DNA of 64,000 nucleotides from Bacteroidota bacterium (GTDB lineage: Bacteria > Bacteroidota > Bacteroidia > Bacteroidales > P3): the NCBI GenBank assembly GCA_023415495.1, contig JAEZKK010000014.1, positions 6,471 to 70,470 of the forward strand, written 5' to 3'. Position numbers and translations under genes: made by a program. A model generated the notes under the pieces. That model searched no databases. It saw nothing but the letters and a program-made list of their open reading frames with translations, and was not told where the DNA came from. Below are positions 17,684 through 25,593 of the stretch, piece by piece (the first letter of the stretch is position 1; the number at the start of each line of letters is the position of its first letter).

Positions 17684-19465
17684 ATGAGAGACACAAAAGA
17701 CATTCAACCTTTAGCAGACTTTGATTGGTCATCTATTGGTAAGAAAGCTGATAATTACAGCGAACAAGAAAAAGAGCAATTATCAAACGCTTACGAAAGC
17801 ACATTTAGCCAATTAGTTGAACAACAAGTAATCGAAGGTATAATTGTCGCAAAAAATAACCGCGAATTGGTTGTTAATATTGGATTCAAATCAGATGGAG
17901 TTATTCCTGTATCTGAAATCCGTTATAATCCAGAGTTTAAGGTTGGAGACAAGATTGAGGTTTATGTTGAAAGCCAAGAAGACGCAGGCGGTCAATTAAT
18001 CCTTTCTCACAAGAAAGCAAGAATACTTAAATCTTGGGACAGGGTTAATTCTGCTTTCGATACACAAGAAATCGTTAATGGCTATGTTAAGAGCAGAACT
18101 AAGGGAGGTTTGATTGTAGATGTATTTGGTATTGAAGCATTCTTACCAGGTAGCCAAATCGACGTTAAGCCAATTAGAGACTATGATGTATATGTAGATA
18201 AAATTATGGAATTCAAGGTTGTTAAAATCAACCACGAATATAAGAACGTAGTAGTATCTCATAAGGCATTAATTGAAGATGAAATTGAAGCTCAAAAAGC
18301 TGAAATTATTGCTAAATTAGAAAAAGGACAAGTATTAGAAGGTATTGTTAAGAATATAACTTCTTATGGAGTATTTATCGACCTTGGTGGTGTAGATGGT
18401 TTAATCCATATTACAGACCTTTCATGGGGAAGAATAAATCATCCAGAAGAAATTGTTGAATTAGATCAAAAAATCAATGTTGTTATCCTTGACTTCGATG
18501 AAGGTAAGAAACGTATTGCTTTAGGATTAAAACAATTGACTCCTCATCCATGGGATGCACTAAGCAAAGAACTAAAAGTTGGGGACAAGGTATCTGGAAA
18601 GGTAGTTGTTCTTACTGACTATGGTGCTTTTGTTGAAGTAGAACCAGGAGTTGAAGGATTAATTCACGTTACTGAAATGTCTTGGAGCCAACACTTAAGA
18701 ACAGCTCATGACTTCCTTAAGATTGGAGATGTAGTTGAATCAGTAATCCTTACTTTGGATCGTGAAGAAAGAAAAATGTCTTTAGGTGTAAAACAATTGA
18801 TTCCAGATCCATGGGCAGAAATTTCAGCTCGTTACCCAGTTGGAAGCAAACACGAAGCAACTGTTAGAAACTTCACAACATTTGGTATTTTTGTTGAATT
18901 AGAAGAAGGAGTTGATGGATTAATCCATATCTCTGACCTTTCTTGGAGCAAGAAAATCAAACATCCAGCAGAATTTACTAAGGTAGGAGAAAAGATTAAT
19001 GTTATTGTTCTTGAAGTAGACGCAGATACTCGTCGTTTAAGCCTTGGTCACAAACAATTGGAAGAAAACCCATGGGATGTATTTGAATCAATATTCACAC
19101 TTAACTCAATTCATAAAGGAACAATCATGAATATGAGCGATAAGGGAGGTGCTACTATTGCATTACCTTATGGAGTTGAAGCATTTTGTCCAAAATCTCA
19201 ATTAATGAAGGAAGATAAAGCTCCTATTAATATTGATGACCAAATGGATTTCAAAATAACTGAATTTTCAAAAGATAGCAAGAAGATAATTGTTTCTCAT
19301 TCTAAGACTTGGCAAACTGAAGAAGCTAAGACTGATGATAAAAAAGGAGGAAACTCTGAAGAGAAAGCTATCAGAAAAATCAACGACCAATTAGAAAGAA
19401 CAACTCTTGGAGATTTAGACGCTTTGGCTAATCTAAGAGATGAAATGGAAAAGAACGAGCAATAA
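17684..19465 (+). CDS. rpsA: 30S ribosomal protein S1
   Basis: 593 residues with six S1 (OB-fold) repeats from about residue 50 to 530. The central repeats are the clearest, with GxVKNITSYGVFIDLGGVDGLIHITDLSW, its copies with DYGAFVEVEPGVEGLIHVTEMSW, and FGIFVELEEGVDGLIHISDLSW. S1 binds mRNA and brings it to the 30S subunit. The charged tail (about 545-593) is lysine- and glutamate-rich. Bacteroidota lack strong Shine-Dalgarno use, which makes S1 central to initiation. Monocistronic, with a consensus promoter and a strong terminator. Confidence 0.97.
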   Translation: MRDTKDIQPLADFDWSSIGKKADNYSEQEKEQLSNAYESTFSQLVEQQVIEGIIVAKNNRELVVNIGFKSDGVIPVSEIRYNPEFKVGDKIEVYVESQEDAGGQLILSHKKARILKSWDRVNSAFDTQEIVNGYVKSRTKGGLIVDVFGIEAFLPGSQIDVKPIRDYDVYVDKIMEFKVVKINHEYKNVVVSHKALIEDEIEAQKAEIIAKLEKGQVLEGIVKNITSYGVFIDLGGVDGLIHITDLSWGRINHPEEIVELDQKINVVILDFDEGKKRIALGLKQLTPHPWDALSKELKVGDKVSGKVVVLTDYGAFVEVEPGVEGLIHVTEMSWSQHLRTAHDFLKIGDVVESVILTLDREERKMSLGVKQLIPDPWAEISARYPVGSKHEATVRNFTTFGIFVELEEGVDGLIHISDLSWSKKIKHPAEFTKVGEKINVIVLEVDADTRRLSLGHKQLEENPWDVFESIFTLNSIHKGTIMNMSDKGGATIALPYGVEAFCPKSQLMKEDKAPINIDDQMDFKITEFSKDSKKIIVSHSKTWQTEEAKTDDKKGGNSEEKAIRKINDQLERTTLGDLDALANLRDEMEKNEQ

Positions 19466-19484
19466 TAATTGCTTATCCAATAAT

Positions 19485-19522
19485 CAAAAAACGTCTAAAC
19501 TAATATAGTTTGGACGTTTTTT
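19485..19522 (+). terminator. Terminator of rpsA
   Basis: Stem ACGTCTAAACT / AGTTTGGACGT (one T-G pair), 5-base loop, with A-run before and T-run after, about 20 bases past the stop. Confidence 0.9.
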
Positions 19523-19523
19523 C

Positions 19524-19554
19524 TTTGTAATAAACATTTTTTCAAGTAAATTTG
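19524..19554 (+). promoter_or_regulatory. Promoter of the GWxTD gene
   Basis: TTTG (19524-19527), 19 bases, TAAATTTG (19547-19554), then 35 bases to the ATG. It begins only two bases after the rpsA terminator T-run. Confidence 0.7.
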
Positions 19555-19589
19555 CAGTCTCAAGGTATAATTTAAAACCAAATTCAGCC

Positions 19590-21074
19590 ATGAAAAAAAT
19601 ATATTTATTTATTCTTTTATTAGCATTATCAACACCTTTTACATCATTATCTCAAGGTGTGAATGCTATTTACTCGTTTTCATCTTATTTAATTCCAGAG
19701 AAGAATCCTTACGTAGAGGTAAATCTTTCCATAGATGCTACGAGCATTGAATATAATGGTGATAATAAATCACACATTGAATATCTATTAGTAATTAAAA
19801 AAGGCAAAGAAATTATTCATGCTGATAAAAGAGAACTGAAGGCAGATAAACCTTCTGAATCTGGCTCTTCGATTTTAGATATTCAAAGAGTAAGCCTTGG
19901 AAATGGGAAATACTATGCAGAAATTAAAATAAAGGATAATCTCACCAAAAATCCACCTTTAATTATTGTAGATTCTTTTAATATCAATTACCCTAAGGAT
20001 GAGATTTGCATTTCTGATATTCAAATAATCGACAGCTATGCAAAAAGCAAGGAAGATAATATTCGTTCCAAAAACGGCTACGATATAATTCCTTATCTAT
20101 TCGATGCTGTGGACAAGAATAAAAACCAACTACTTTATTATGCAGAGGTATATAATTCGGAGAAACAATTCGGGACGGATAATTACTATATAGTGAATAT
20201 TGGCTTCGAAAACCCTGTTACAAAAAAGAAATTCGAGAAAATTCAAAGGATAAAAAGAGAAAAAACAAGCAAAGTTTCTATATTACTTGGAGGAATAAAT
20301 ATTGAAGAATTACCTGAAGGAGTTTATAATTTAATTATTGAGGCAAGAGATGCAAAAAATCTATTATATGCATATAAAACCATTCCTTTTGTTAGGTATA
20401 GCGATTTAAAAGCTCCAAAAGAAGATATTGAAATTCCTAAGGAAGCATTTGTAAATAGTATTGAGGAGAAAGATATAAATGAGTATATCTTCTGTTTATA
20501 CCCTATAGCAAATGAAATGCATAAAAGATTTATTCAATCGGAATTAAAATCAGCAACAACTGAAGAGAAAAAGATTTTCCTTTATAATTTCTTTAGACAG
20601 ATTAACCCATCTAATCCAAACGGTGAATGGGCTTATTATATGGAAAACGTAAAATATGTCAACGATAGATACTCTACCTCAATTAAAAAAGGATATGATA
20701 CCGAAATGGGAAGAGTCTATTTGGTATATGGTAAGCCTGATAAGATAATTGATGAAAAATTCAAATCTACTGGTGGAATTAAACAAAGGACTATGAGCGA
20801 TAATTTAGCAAATCCCGATGCTGAGAACCAATCTCCTGATGGTATTAGCTATATGCCTTACCAAATTTGGAGATATAATAAAACCCCTTATGGGGAAGTA
20901 AATAAATCCTTTGTATTTTACGCAAAACAAAATAATTTAATGGAATACTTCCTATTGCATTCCGATGCTAAGGGAGAGCCTTTTGATAGATTCTGGGAAA
21001 ATACTCTTTCTCGTGGCTTATTACCTGAGGGAGTAGAAGGAGAGGCAGGAATCCAATTCAGAAAGGGTTATTAA
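19590..21074 (+). CDS. GWxTD domain-containing secreted protein
   Basis: 494 residues. A signal peptide (about 1-21, LSTPFTSLSQ) leads into a long beta-rich region. The C-terminal third has the GWxTD-domain pattern: a run ending in GRVYLVYGKPDKIIDE, then PYQIWRY and FVFY. The domain is found almost only in Bacteroidota and related phyla and its function is unknown; members are extracytoplasmic. The family name motif itself is degenerate here. Followed by a glycosyltransferase after four bases, so the two are likely co-transcribed. Confidence 0.82.
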   Translation: MKKIYLFILLLALSTPFTSLSQGVNAIYSFSSYLIPEKNPYVEVNLSIDATSIEYNGDNKSHIEYLLVIKKGKEIIHADKRELKADKPSESGSSILDIQRVSLGNGKYYAEIKIKDNLTKNPPLIIVDSFNINYPKDEICISDIQIIDSYAKSKEDNIRSKNGYDIIPYLFDAVDKNKNQLLYYAEVYNSEKQFGTDNYYIVNIGFENPVTKKKFEKIQRIKREKTSKVSILLGGINIEELPEGVYNLIIEARDAKNLLYAYKTIPFVRYSDLKAPKEDIEIPKEAFVNSIEEKDINEYIFCLYPIANEMHKRFIQSELKSATTEEKKIFLYNFFRQINPSNPNGEWAYYMENVKYVNDRYSTSIKKGYDTEMGRVYLVYGKPDKIIDEKFKSTGGIKQRTMSDNLANPDAENQSPDGISYMPYQIWRYNKTPYGEVNKSFVFYAKQNNLMEYFLLHSDAKGEPFDRFWENTLSRGLLPEGVEGEAGIQFRKGY

Positions 21075-21078
21075 TCCT

Positions 21079-22083
21079 ATGACTAAGGTTGCAATTATTA
21101 TTTTAAATTGGAATGGCAAGGACTTATTAAAAACCTTCCTTCCTTCGGTTATTCAAAACTCAAAACAAGCTGAGATAATTATTGCTGATAATGGCTCAAA
21201 TGACGGAAGTATTGATTTTATCAGCAAAACTTTCCCAGAGATTAGAATTATTGATAATAAAGAAAATCTTGGCTTTACAGGAGGTTATAATAAGGCTTTA
21301 AAAGAGGTTGAAGCAGAGTATTATATTATTTTAAATTCTGATATAGAGGTTAGTGAGAATTGGATAAAGCCAATAATTGACCTGATGGATGAGGATAAGA
21401 ATATTGGAGTTTGCCAACCCAAGATAAGGTCCTATATTGATAAATCCAGCTTCGAATATGCTGGAGCAAGTGGAGGTTTTATCGATATGCTTGGATATCC
21501 ATTTTGTAGAGGAAGAATTTTCGATAGCCTTGAAAAAGACAATTCACAATATAATAATACAAGGGAATGCTTTTGGGCAAGCGGTGCTGCACTCTTTATA
21601 AGAGCCGAGCTATTCCATAAATTCTCAGGATTTGACCAAGAGTTCTTTGCTCATCAAGAAGAAATAGACCTTTGTTGGAGATTGAAAAACGCCGGATACA
21701 AGGTTATGGTTTGCCCAGAATCGGTTGTGTATCATCTTGGTGGTGGAACACTTAACAAGACCTCAGCCTTTAAGACCTATCTTAACTTTAGAAATAATCA
21801 CTACCTTCTTTACAAAAACTATCCAGTTAAAGATTATAATAAGATTATTTATATAAGATACTTATTAGATTATCTGGCTGCCTTTACCTTTCTATTAAAA
21901 GGAAGGGTTGGCGAATTTAAGGCAGTATTTAAGGCATTAGAGGATTTCAAAGCAAATAGAGTCAAATTCCAAAACAAAAGAAACTACTCAAACCGCAAAA
22001 CAAATTCAATTCTAAAAAGAAGCATACTCTTAGAATATCATATCTTTAATAAAAGAGAATTTAAAGATTTACCAAATTTCTAA
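21079..22083 (+). CDS. Glycosyltransferase family 2 protein
   Basis: 334 residues, GT-A fold. The nucleotide-sugar site is IIADNGSNDGS (35-44), the DxD-like motif is LNSDIEV (NSD at 86-88), and the acceptor-side motif is FFAHQEEIDLCWRLKNAGY, as in rhamnosyl-transferase-like GT2 enzymes. No membrane segment is obvious apart from a weakly hydrophobic C-terminal patch near 263-277. It likely adds a sugar to a surface polysaccharide. Second gene after the GWxTD protein. Confidence 0.92.
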   Translation: MTKVAIIILNWNGKDLLKTFLPSVIQNSKQAEIIIADNGSNDGSIDFISKTFPEIRIIDNKENLGFTGGYNKALKEVEAEYYIILNSDIEVSENWIKPIIDLMDEDKNIGVCQPKIRSYIDKSSFEYAGASGGFIDMLGYPFCRGRIFDSLEKDNSQYNNTRECFWASGAALFIRAELFHKFSGFDQEFFAHQEEIDLCWRLKNAGYKVMVCPESVVYHLGGGTLNKTSAFKTYLNFRNNHYLLYKNYPVKDYNKIIYIRYLLDYLAAFTFLLKGRVGEFKAVFKALEDFKANRVKFQNKRNYSNRKTNSILKRSILLEYHIFNKREFKDLPNF

Positions 22084-22162
22084 ACTAATTATTTATTTCA
22101 ACTAATGTAACTATATTTTTAAATTGAAATACTTTATAACTCCCTTTTTTCAAATTTAAATC

Positions 22163-22231
22163 AAGAATCAAAGAAATAGAATCAAAGAAAAAAGAATCTT
22201 TCTTTGATTTAAAAGAATTTTTCTTTGAATC
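22163..22231. repeat. GAATCAAAGAAA repeats in both orientations (array B1)
   Basis: Two direct copies of GAATCAAAGAAA (22165, 22179; 14 bp apart) and two inverted ones, TTTCTTTGATTT (22199) and TTTCTTTGAATC (22220), 21 bp apart. Part of the 383-bp gap between a glycosyltransferase and the convergent racemase; no gene is seen in it. Confidence 0.7.
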
Positions 22232-22240
22232 CAAAGTCAT

Positions 22241-22325
22241 TATGGTAGCTATGATAACAGCATTATGGTACCTACCACAAGGGTGTTATGGTACCTACCA
22301 CACAACCCTTATGGTAGGTACCATA
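22241..22325. repeat. Palindrome array with 23-bp period (array B2)
   Basis: Four 16-bp units at 22241, 22264, 22287 and 22310, all exactly 23 bp apart: TATGGTAGCTATGATA, TATGGTACCTACCACA twice, and TATGGTAGGTACCATA, the last being inverted relative to units 2 and 3. The 7-base spacers AGGGTGT and CAACCCT flanking unit 3 can pair with each other and lengthen its hairpin. Confidence 0.85.
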
Positions 22326-22387
22326 ATGTAGTTTTTGAAAAATCGGTGATTTACAAGAAAATTAAGCTCTTGTTTTCCTTGCACTTG

Positions 22388-22395
22388 CAAAGATA
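22388..22395 (-). promoter_or_regulatory. Possible orphan promoter box facing array B
   Basis: The minus strand reads TATCTTTG followed by C, a perfect -7 box, but there is no minus-strand gene in front of it; it would transcribe arrays B2 and B1. A CAAA on the plus strand is only 13 bases away, so no proper -33 element supports it. Confidence 0.35.
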
Positions 22396-22466
22396 AACAA
22401 AATTTTCAAATCATCATACTTTAATAGTGTTTTTTTGTAGATTTTTTAAGCATGTAGCAAAATCAA

Positions 22467-23537
22467 CTATGATATTCTTTTTTCTATGTATTTTGAATGC
22501 AATACCCTTAGTATTCCTACATAATCTAAACTAAAAGCTATCTCATCCCCTACCTTATACTTCTTTTTGTTCTCAAATAAATCAATTACAAACATATCAG
22601 AACTGCTTCCAACTATATCTATTTCATCATCCATTGGCTTGATATGTTCTGAATCTACATCCAATAAACCTATATCTACTATAGCCCTATAAGAAGTTTC
22701 TCCAATCATATTTTCATCAAAACTTACTGAATGACCCTCAAGATTTGTCCCCATTTCTCCCATAGGAACTACAGGCTTCTCAATCAATTCAATAATTTCT
22801 GAATAAAGGACAAAGATATCAGTCTTAAGGTTTTTAAGATTAGTATTATTATAAACATCGGTTCCAAGAAAAAGGGTTTCCCCTACCCTAAAATGATTTA
22901 CTCCCTTAGGCAAAAGATTTTGAAGAATTAAAGGTATTGTTACAGAAGAGCCTCCTGAGACATATTTTATCTTCTTTTGGAATTTGGCTTCAATTAATTG
23001 TTTGTATAAGATTAGCTGAATAAGCTTGTCATGATTTGGCAACACTCCATATAAACAGGATAAATTAGCCCCAATCCCAACAACCTCAATATTCTCTAAT
23101 TCGAATATCTTGGAATAGAACCCCATAATACTATCACGCATTATACCTTCCCTAAGCTCTCCAAGCTCAATCATAATAATCACCTTATGAATCTTATTCT
23201 GAGCCTTAGCCTCTTGGGAGAGGAGTTTAATGGTTTGAATTTCTGTATTCATACTAATATCAGCATAACGTATTACGTTCTTAATAGTATGTTTTGCAGG
23301 TGGCTTAATAAATATTGTTTCAATATCAGGTCTGATTTTCTTAATGATTTTCAGATTATATATCCTTGAATCGCATACCTGGTCTATATCATAAGAAAGG
23401 ATTTCTTCTAAATAATCCTTATTCCCACAAAGTAGTTTTGAAACAATTGACCATTGAATATTATTCTTTCCGAAAAGCCTGTTTAGGTAATTAAAATTAG
23501 ATCTAAGCTTTTCTTTATCAAGATTTATATATGTCAT
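22467..23537 (-). CDS. Alanine/ornithine racemase family PLP-dependent enzyme
   Basis: 356 residues with the fold III (alanine racemase-like) barrel. K34 in SIVSKLLCGN is the likely PLP lysine; other marks are IELGELREGIM, YVSGGSSVTIPL and HFRVGETLFLGTDVY. These match the ornithine racemase/YhfX-like group rather than Alr. An amino-acid racemase activity is expected but the substrate cannot be fixed from sequence, and no ornithine-degradation genes are nearby. The GNAT gene lies three bases upstream in the same operon. Confidence 0.82.
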   Translation of the reverse strand: MTYINLDKEKLRSNFNYLNRLFGKNNIQWSIVSKLLCGNKDYLEEILSYDIDQVCDSRIYNLKIIKKIRPDIETIFIKPPAKHTIKNVIRYADISMNTEIQTIKLLSQEAKAQNKIHKVIIMIELGELREGIMRDSIMGFYSKIFELENIEVVGIGANLSCLYGVLPNHDKLIQLILYKQLIEAKFQKKIKYVSGGSSVTIPLILQNLLPKGVNHFRVGETLFLGTDVYNNTNLKNLKTDIFVLYSEIIELIEKPVVPMGEMGTNLEGHSVSFDENMIGETSYRAIVDIGLLDVDSEHIKPMDDEIDIVGSSSDMFVIDLFENKKKYKVGDEIAFSLDYVGILRVLHSKYIEKRIS

Positions 23538-23540
23538 AAT

Positions 23541-23981
23541 TTATTTTTTAATATATCTCATTTCAAGATATTTGTTTGTAAATCCTTGTTTTTCATAAAG
23601 AAACTTTGCAGGATTATCAGGTTCGACATGAAGAGCAATAGAGCCATTGGTCAGCTCTTTTGCCTTTTCTATCATTTGTTTCCCAATACCTTTACCCCTC
23701 ATTTCTCTATGTGTTGCAATATAAACTAATATATTTTCAGGGATAAAACCCTTCATTCCAGTATGATTAATCACTAATACTGAGGCAAGTGTTTCGTCGA
23801 TATAACCTAAGAGGATAAAACCTCCAAAGCTAAAAGATTCTTTTAAAGCATAGTCGATACATTTTTCAATATCATCTCTCTCGTCTCCAAATTGGTCAAG
23901 GTTTTTAAAAAGAAAGTCTATTATTTCTTGTTTTTCAACTGAATTGGGTTTGTTTTCTGGATCAAAAATTCTAATTTTCAT
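23541..23981 (-). CDS. GNAT family N-acetyltransferase
   Basis: 146 residues with the GNAT acetyl-CoA motif HREMRGKGIGKQM (RGKGIG at 95-100) and the C-terminal LYEKQGFTNKYLEMRY pattern. It probably acetylates a small amine or amino acid. As first gene of a two-gene operon with the racemase-like protein, it may act on the same amino acid, but that is inference from gene order only. Confidence 0.88.
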   Translation of the reverse strand: MKIRIFDPENKPNSVEKQEIIDFLFKNLDQFGDERDDIEKCIDYALKESFSFGGFILLGYIDETLASVLVINHTGMKGFIPENILVYIATHREMRGKGIGKQMIEKAKELTNGSIALHVEPDNPAKFLYEKQGFTNKYLEMRYIKK

Positions 23982-24090
23982 ATTTATATTTGTTTAGGTT
24001 ATTAATTCGCATAATAATTTTAAATTCAATCTATAATAAATTATATATTCATGAAATAGATACATTGAGATTAAAATAAAATTAAATGCC

Positions 24091-24158
24091 TTCGGATAAA
24101 ATAAGAATAAATAAATGGTTTTTTGAGTAAAATTTATCCGAAATCTTATTACTCAAAA
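24091..24158 (-). other. Interleaved inverted repeats, candidate pseudoknot leader
   Basis: TTCGGATAAA (24091) pairs with TTTATCCGAA (24133), and TTTTGAGTAA (24121) pairs with TTACTCAAAA (24149). The order A-B-A'-B' cannot form two nested hairpins but can form a pseudoknot with two perfect 10-bp stems. It lies in the 357-bp divergent gap between the GNAT gene and bioA, about 110-180 bases before the GNAT start, inside the leader predicted from the promoter at 24172-24203. The rest of the gap shows no gene. Confidence 0.5.
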
Positions 24159-24171
24159 CATAAAACTATTG

Positions 24172-24203
24172 CAATAATACGAAATAAATTCAGGATTTGC
24201 AAA
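24172..24203 (-). promoter_or_regulatory. Probable promoter of the GNAT-racemase operon
   Basis: On the minus strand, TTTG (24203-24200), 20 bases, TATTATTG (24179-24172): one change from TAnnTTTG. It gives a leader of roughly 185 bases. Confidence 0.45.
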
Positions 24204-24311
24204 TTATTTTAACTTTTATCATACAAATTAAGAAGTATTAAGAGAGAATTATTAGTATTCTCCATATCATATTTAACAAAATCACTGAAATAATATATCA
24301 CAGAAAATGAC

Positions 24312-24319
24312 TAACTTTG
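24312..24319 (+). promoter_or_regulatory. Promoter -7 box of the biotin operon
   Basis: TAACTTTG followed by C, 19 bases before the bioA ATG. No TTTG at the -33 distance and no obvious BirA-type operator were found; the short leader leaves little room for a riboswitch. Confidence 0.55.
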
Positions 24320-24338
24320 CAGACTTGAATTTGAGAAT

Positions 24339-25592
24339 ATGAAGAGTTTGGATTTTGACAGAGAACATTTATGGCACCCCTATACTTCAGCAACCAACCC
24401 TTTGCCTACATATAAGATAATCAAAGCAGAAGGAGTTAGACTAAAGCTTGAGAACAATAGGGAATTGATAGATGGGATGAGTTCTTGGTGGGCTTGTATT
24501 CATGGTTATAACCACCCTTATTTGAATTCGGCTATTGAAAACCAAATAAAAGACTTTTCGCATATTATGTTTGGGGGCTTAACCCATGCCCCAGCTATAG
24601 AGCTTGGAGAATTGTTATTATCAATTCTTCCAAAGGAATTTCAGAAGATATTCTACACCGACTCAGGTTCAGTAGCCGTTGAAGTTGCAATGAAGATGGC
24701 TATTCAGTATTGGTATGGCAAAAAGAGGAAAGACAAGACTAATTTTCTAACAGTTAGCTCTGGTTATCATGGCGACACATGGAATGCTATGAGTGTTTGT
24801 GACCCAATAACTGGTATGCACTCAATCTTCGGTTCTTCCCTTTCAAAGCGTTATTTTGCAAAGAAACCAAAGACCATTGAGGATATTTCCTCACTTGAAG
24901 ATATAATAAAAAGAGAAAAAGATAATATTGCAGCATTTATAATTGAGCCAATAGTTCAGGGAGCAGGAGGAATGAATTTCTATTCTAAAGAATATCTAAC
25001 TCGAGCTGTAGAACTTTGCAGAAATAATGATATCCTTGTAATTTTCGATGAGATTGCAACTGGCTTTGGAAGAACTGGTAAGCTATTTGCCTTTGAACAT
25101 ATTAATCTTTTGCCTGATATTTTATGTATTGGCAAGGCTCTAACAGGAGGATATATGACCTTGAGTGCAGTAATCACAACAAACAATATTGCAGAGACTA
25201 TTTCCTATAACGAACCTTGGGCATTTATGCATGGACCCACATTTATGGCAAACCCATTATCCTGTGCTGTGGCTAAAGCTTCTATTGAATTGCTTCTATC
25301 CTATAATTGGAAAGAGAAGATTAAGGAAATTGAAGAGGAAATCTCAAATCATCTATCCATTGCTAAAACCTTCCCAACGGTAAAAGAGGTTAGGGTACTT
25401 GGAGCAATAGGAGTAATTGAGATGAAGAAGGAAGTGGATATGAAATGGATACAAGAGAAATTTGTAGAGGAAGGAATTTGGGTTAGACCTTTTGGGAAGA
25501 TGGTTTACATTATGCCTCCATATATTATAAGTAAGGAAGATTTAGAAAATCTTTGCTTGAGTTTAATTAAAGTTGTATCCCAAATTGATTAA
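24339..25592 (+). CDS. bioA: Adenosylmethionine--8-amino-7-oxononanoate transaminase
   Basis: 417 residues, fold I class III aminotransferase. REHLWHPYTS near the start, GMSSWWACIHGYNHP, SGYHGDTW and VIFDEIATGFGRTGK are BioA hallmarks, and K266 in CIGKALTGG is the PLP lysine. It makes 7,8-diaminononanoate from KAPA with S-adenosylmethionine as amino donor. First gene of the bioAFGCD operon; its stop is one base before the bioF ATG. Confidence 0.97.
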   Translation: MKSLDFDREHLWHPYTSATNPLPTYKIIKAEGVRLKLENNRELIDGMSSWWACIHGYNHPYLNSAIENQIKDFSHIMFGGLTHAPAIELGELLLSILPKEFQKIFYTDSGSVAVEVAMKMAIQYWYGKKRKDKTNFLTVSSGYHGDTWNAMSVCDPITGMHSIFGSSLSKRYFAKKPKTIEDISSLEDIIKREKDNIAAFIIEPIVQGAGGMNFYSKEYLTRAVELCRNNDILVIFDEIATGFGRTGKLFAFEHINLLPDILCIGKALTGGYMTLSAVITTNNIAETISYNEPWAFMHGPTFMANPLSCAVAKASIELLLSYNWKEKIKEIEEEISNHLSIAKTFPTVKEVRVLGAIGVIEMKKEVDMKWIQEKFVEEGIWVRPFGKMVYIMPPYIISKEDLENLCLSLIKVVSQID

Positions 25593-25593
25593 T

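Noticed and set aside
22241..22325. Regular repeats with spacers, CRISPR-like at first sight
   Set aside because: Units are 12-16 bp with 6-9 bp spacers, palindromic and often inverted; no cas gene is present. Too short for any CRISPR.
24100..24338. Biotin operon riboswitch or BirA operator
   Set aside because: The bioA -7 box leaves a leader of only about 15 bases, and no BirA-type inverted repeat is seen at the promoter; the structured element upstream fits the opposite operon better.
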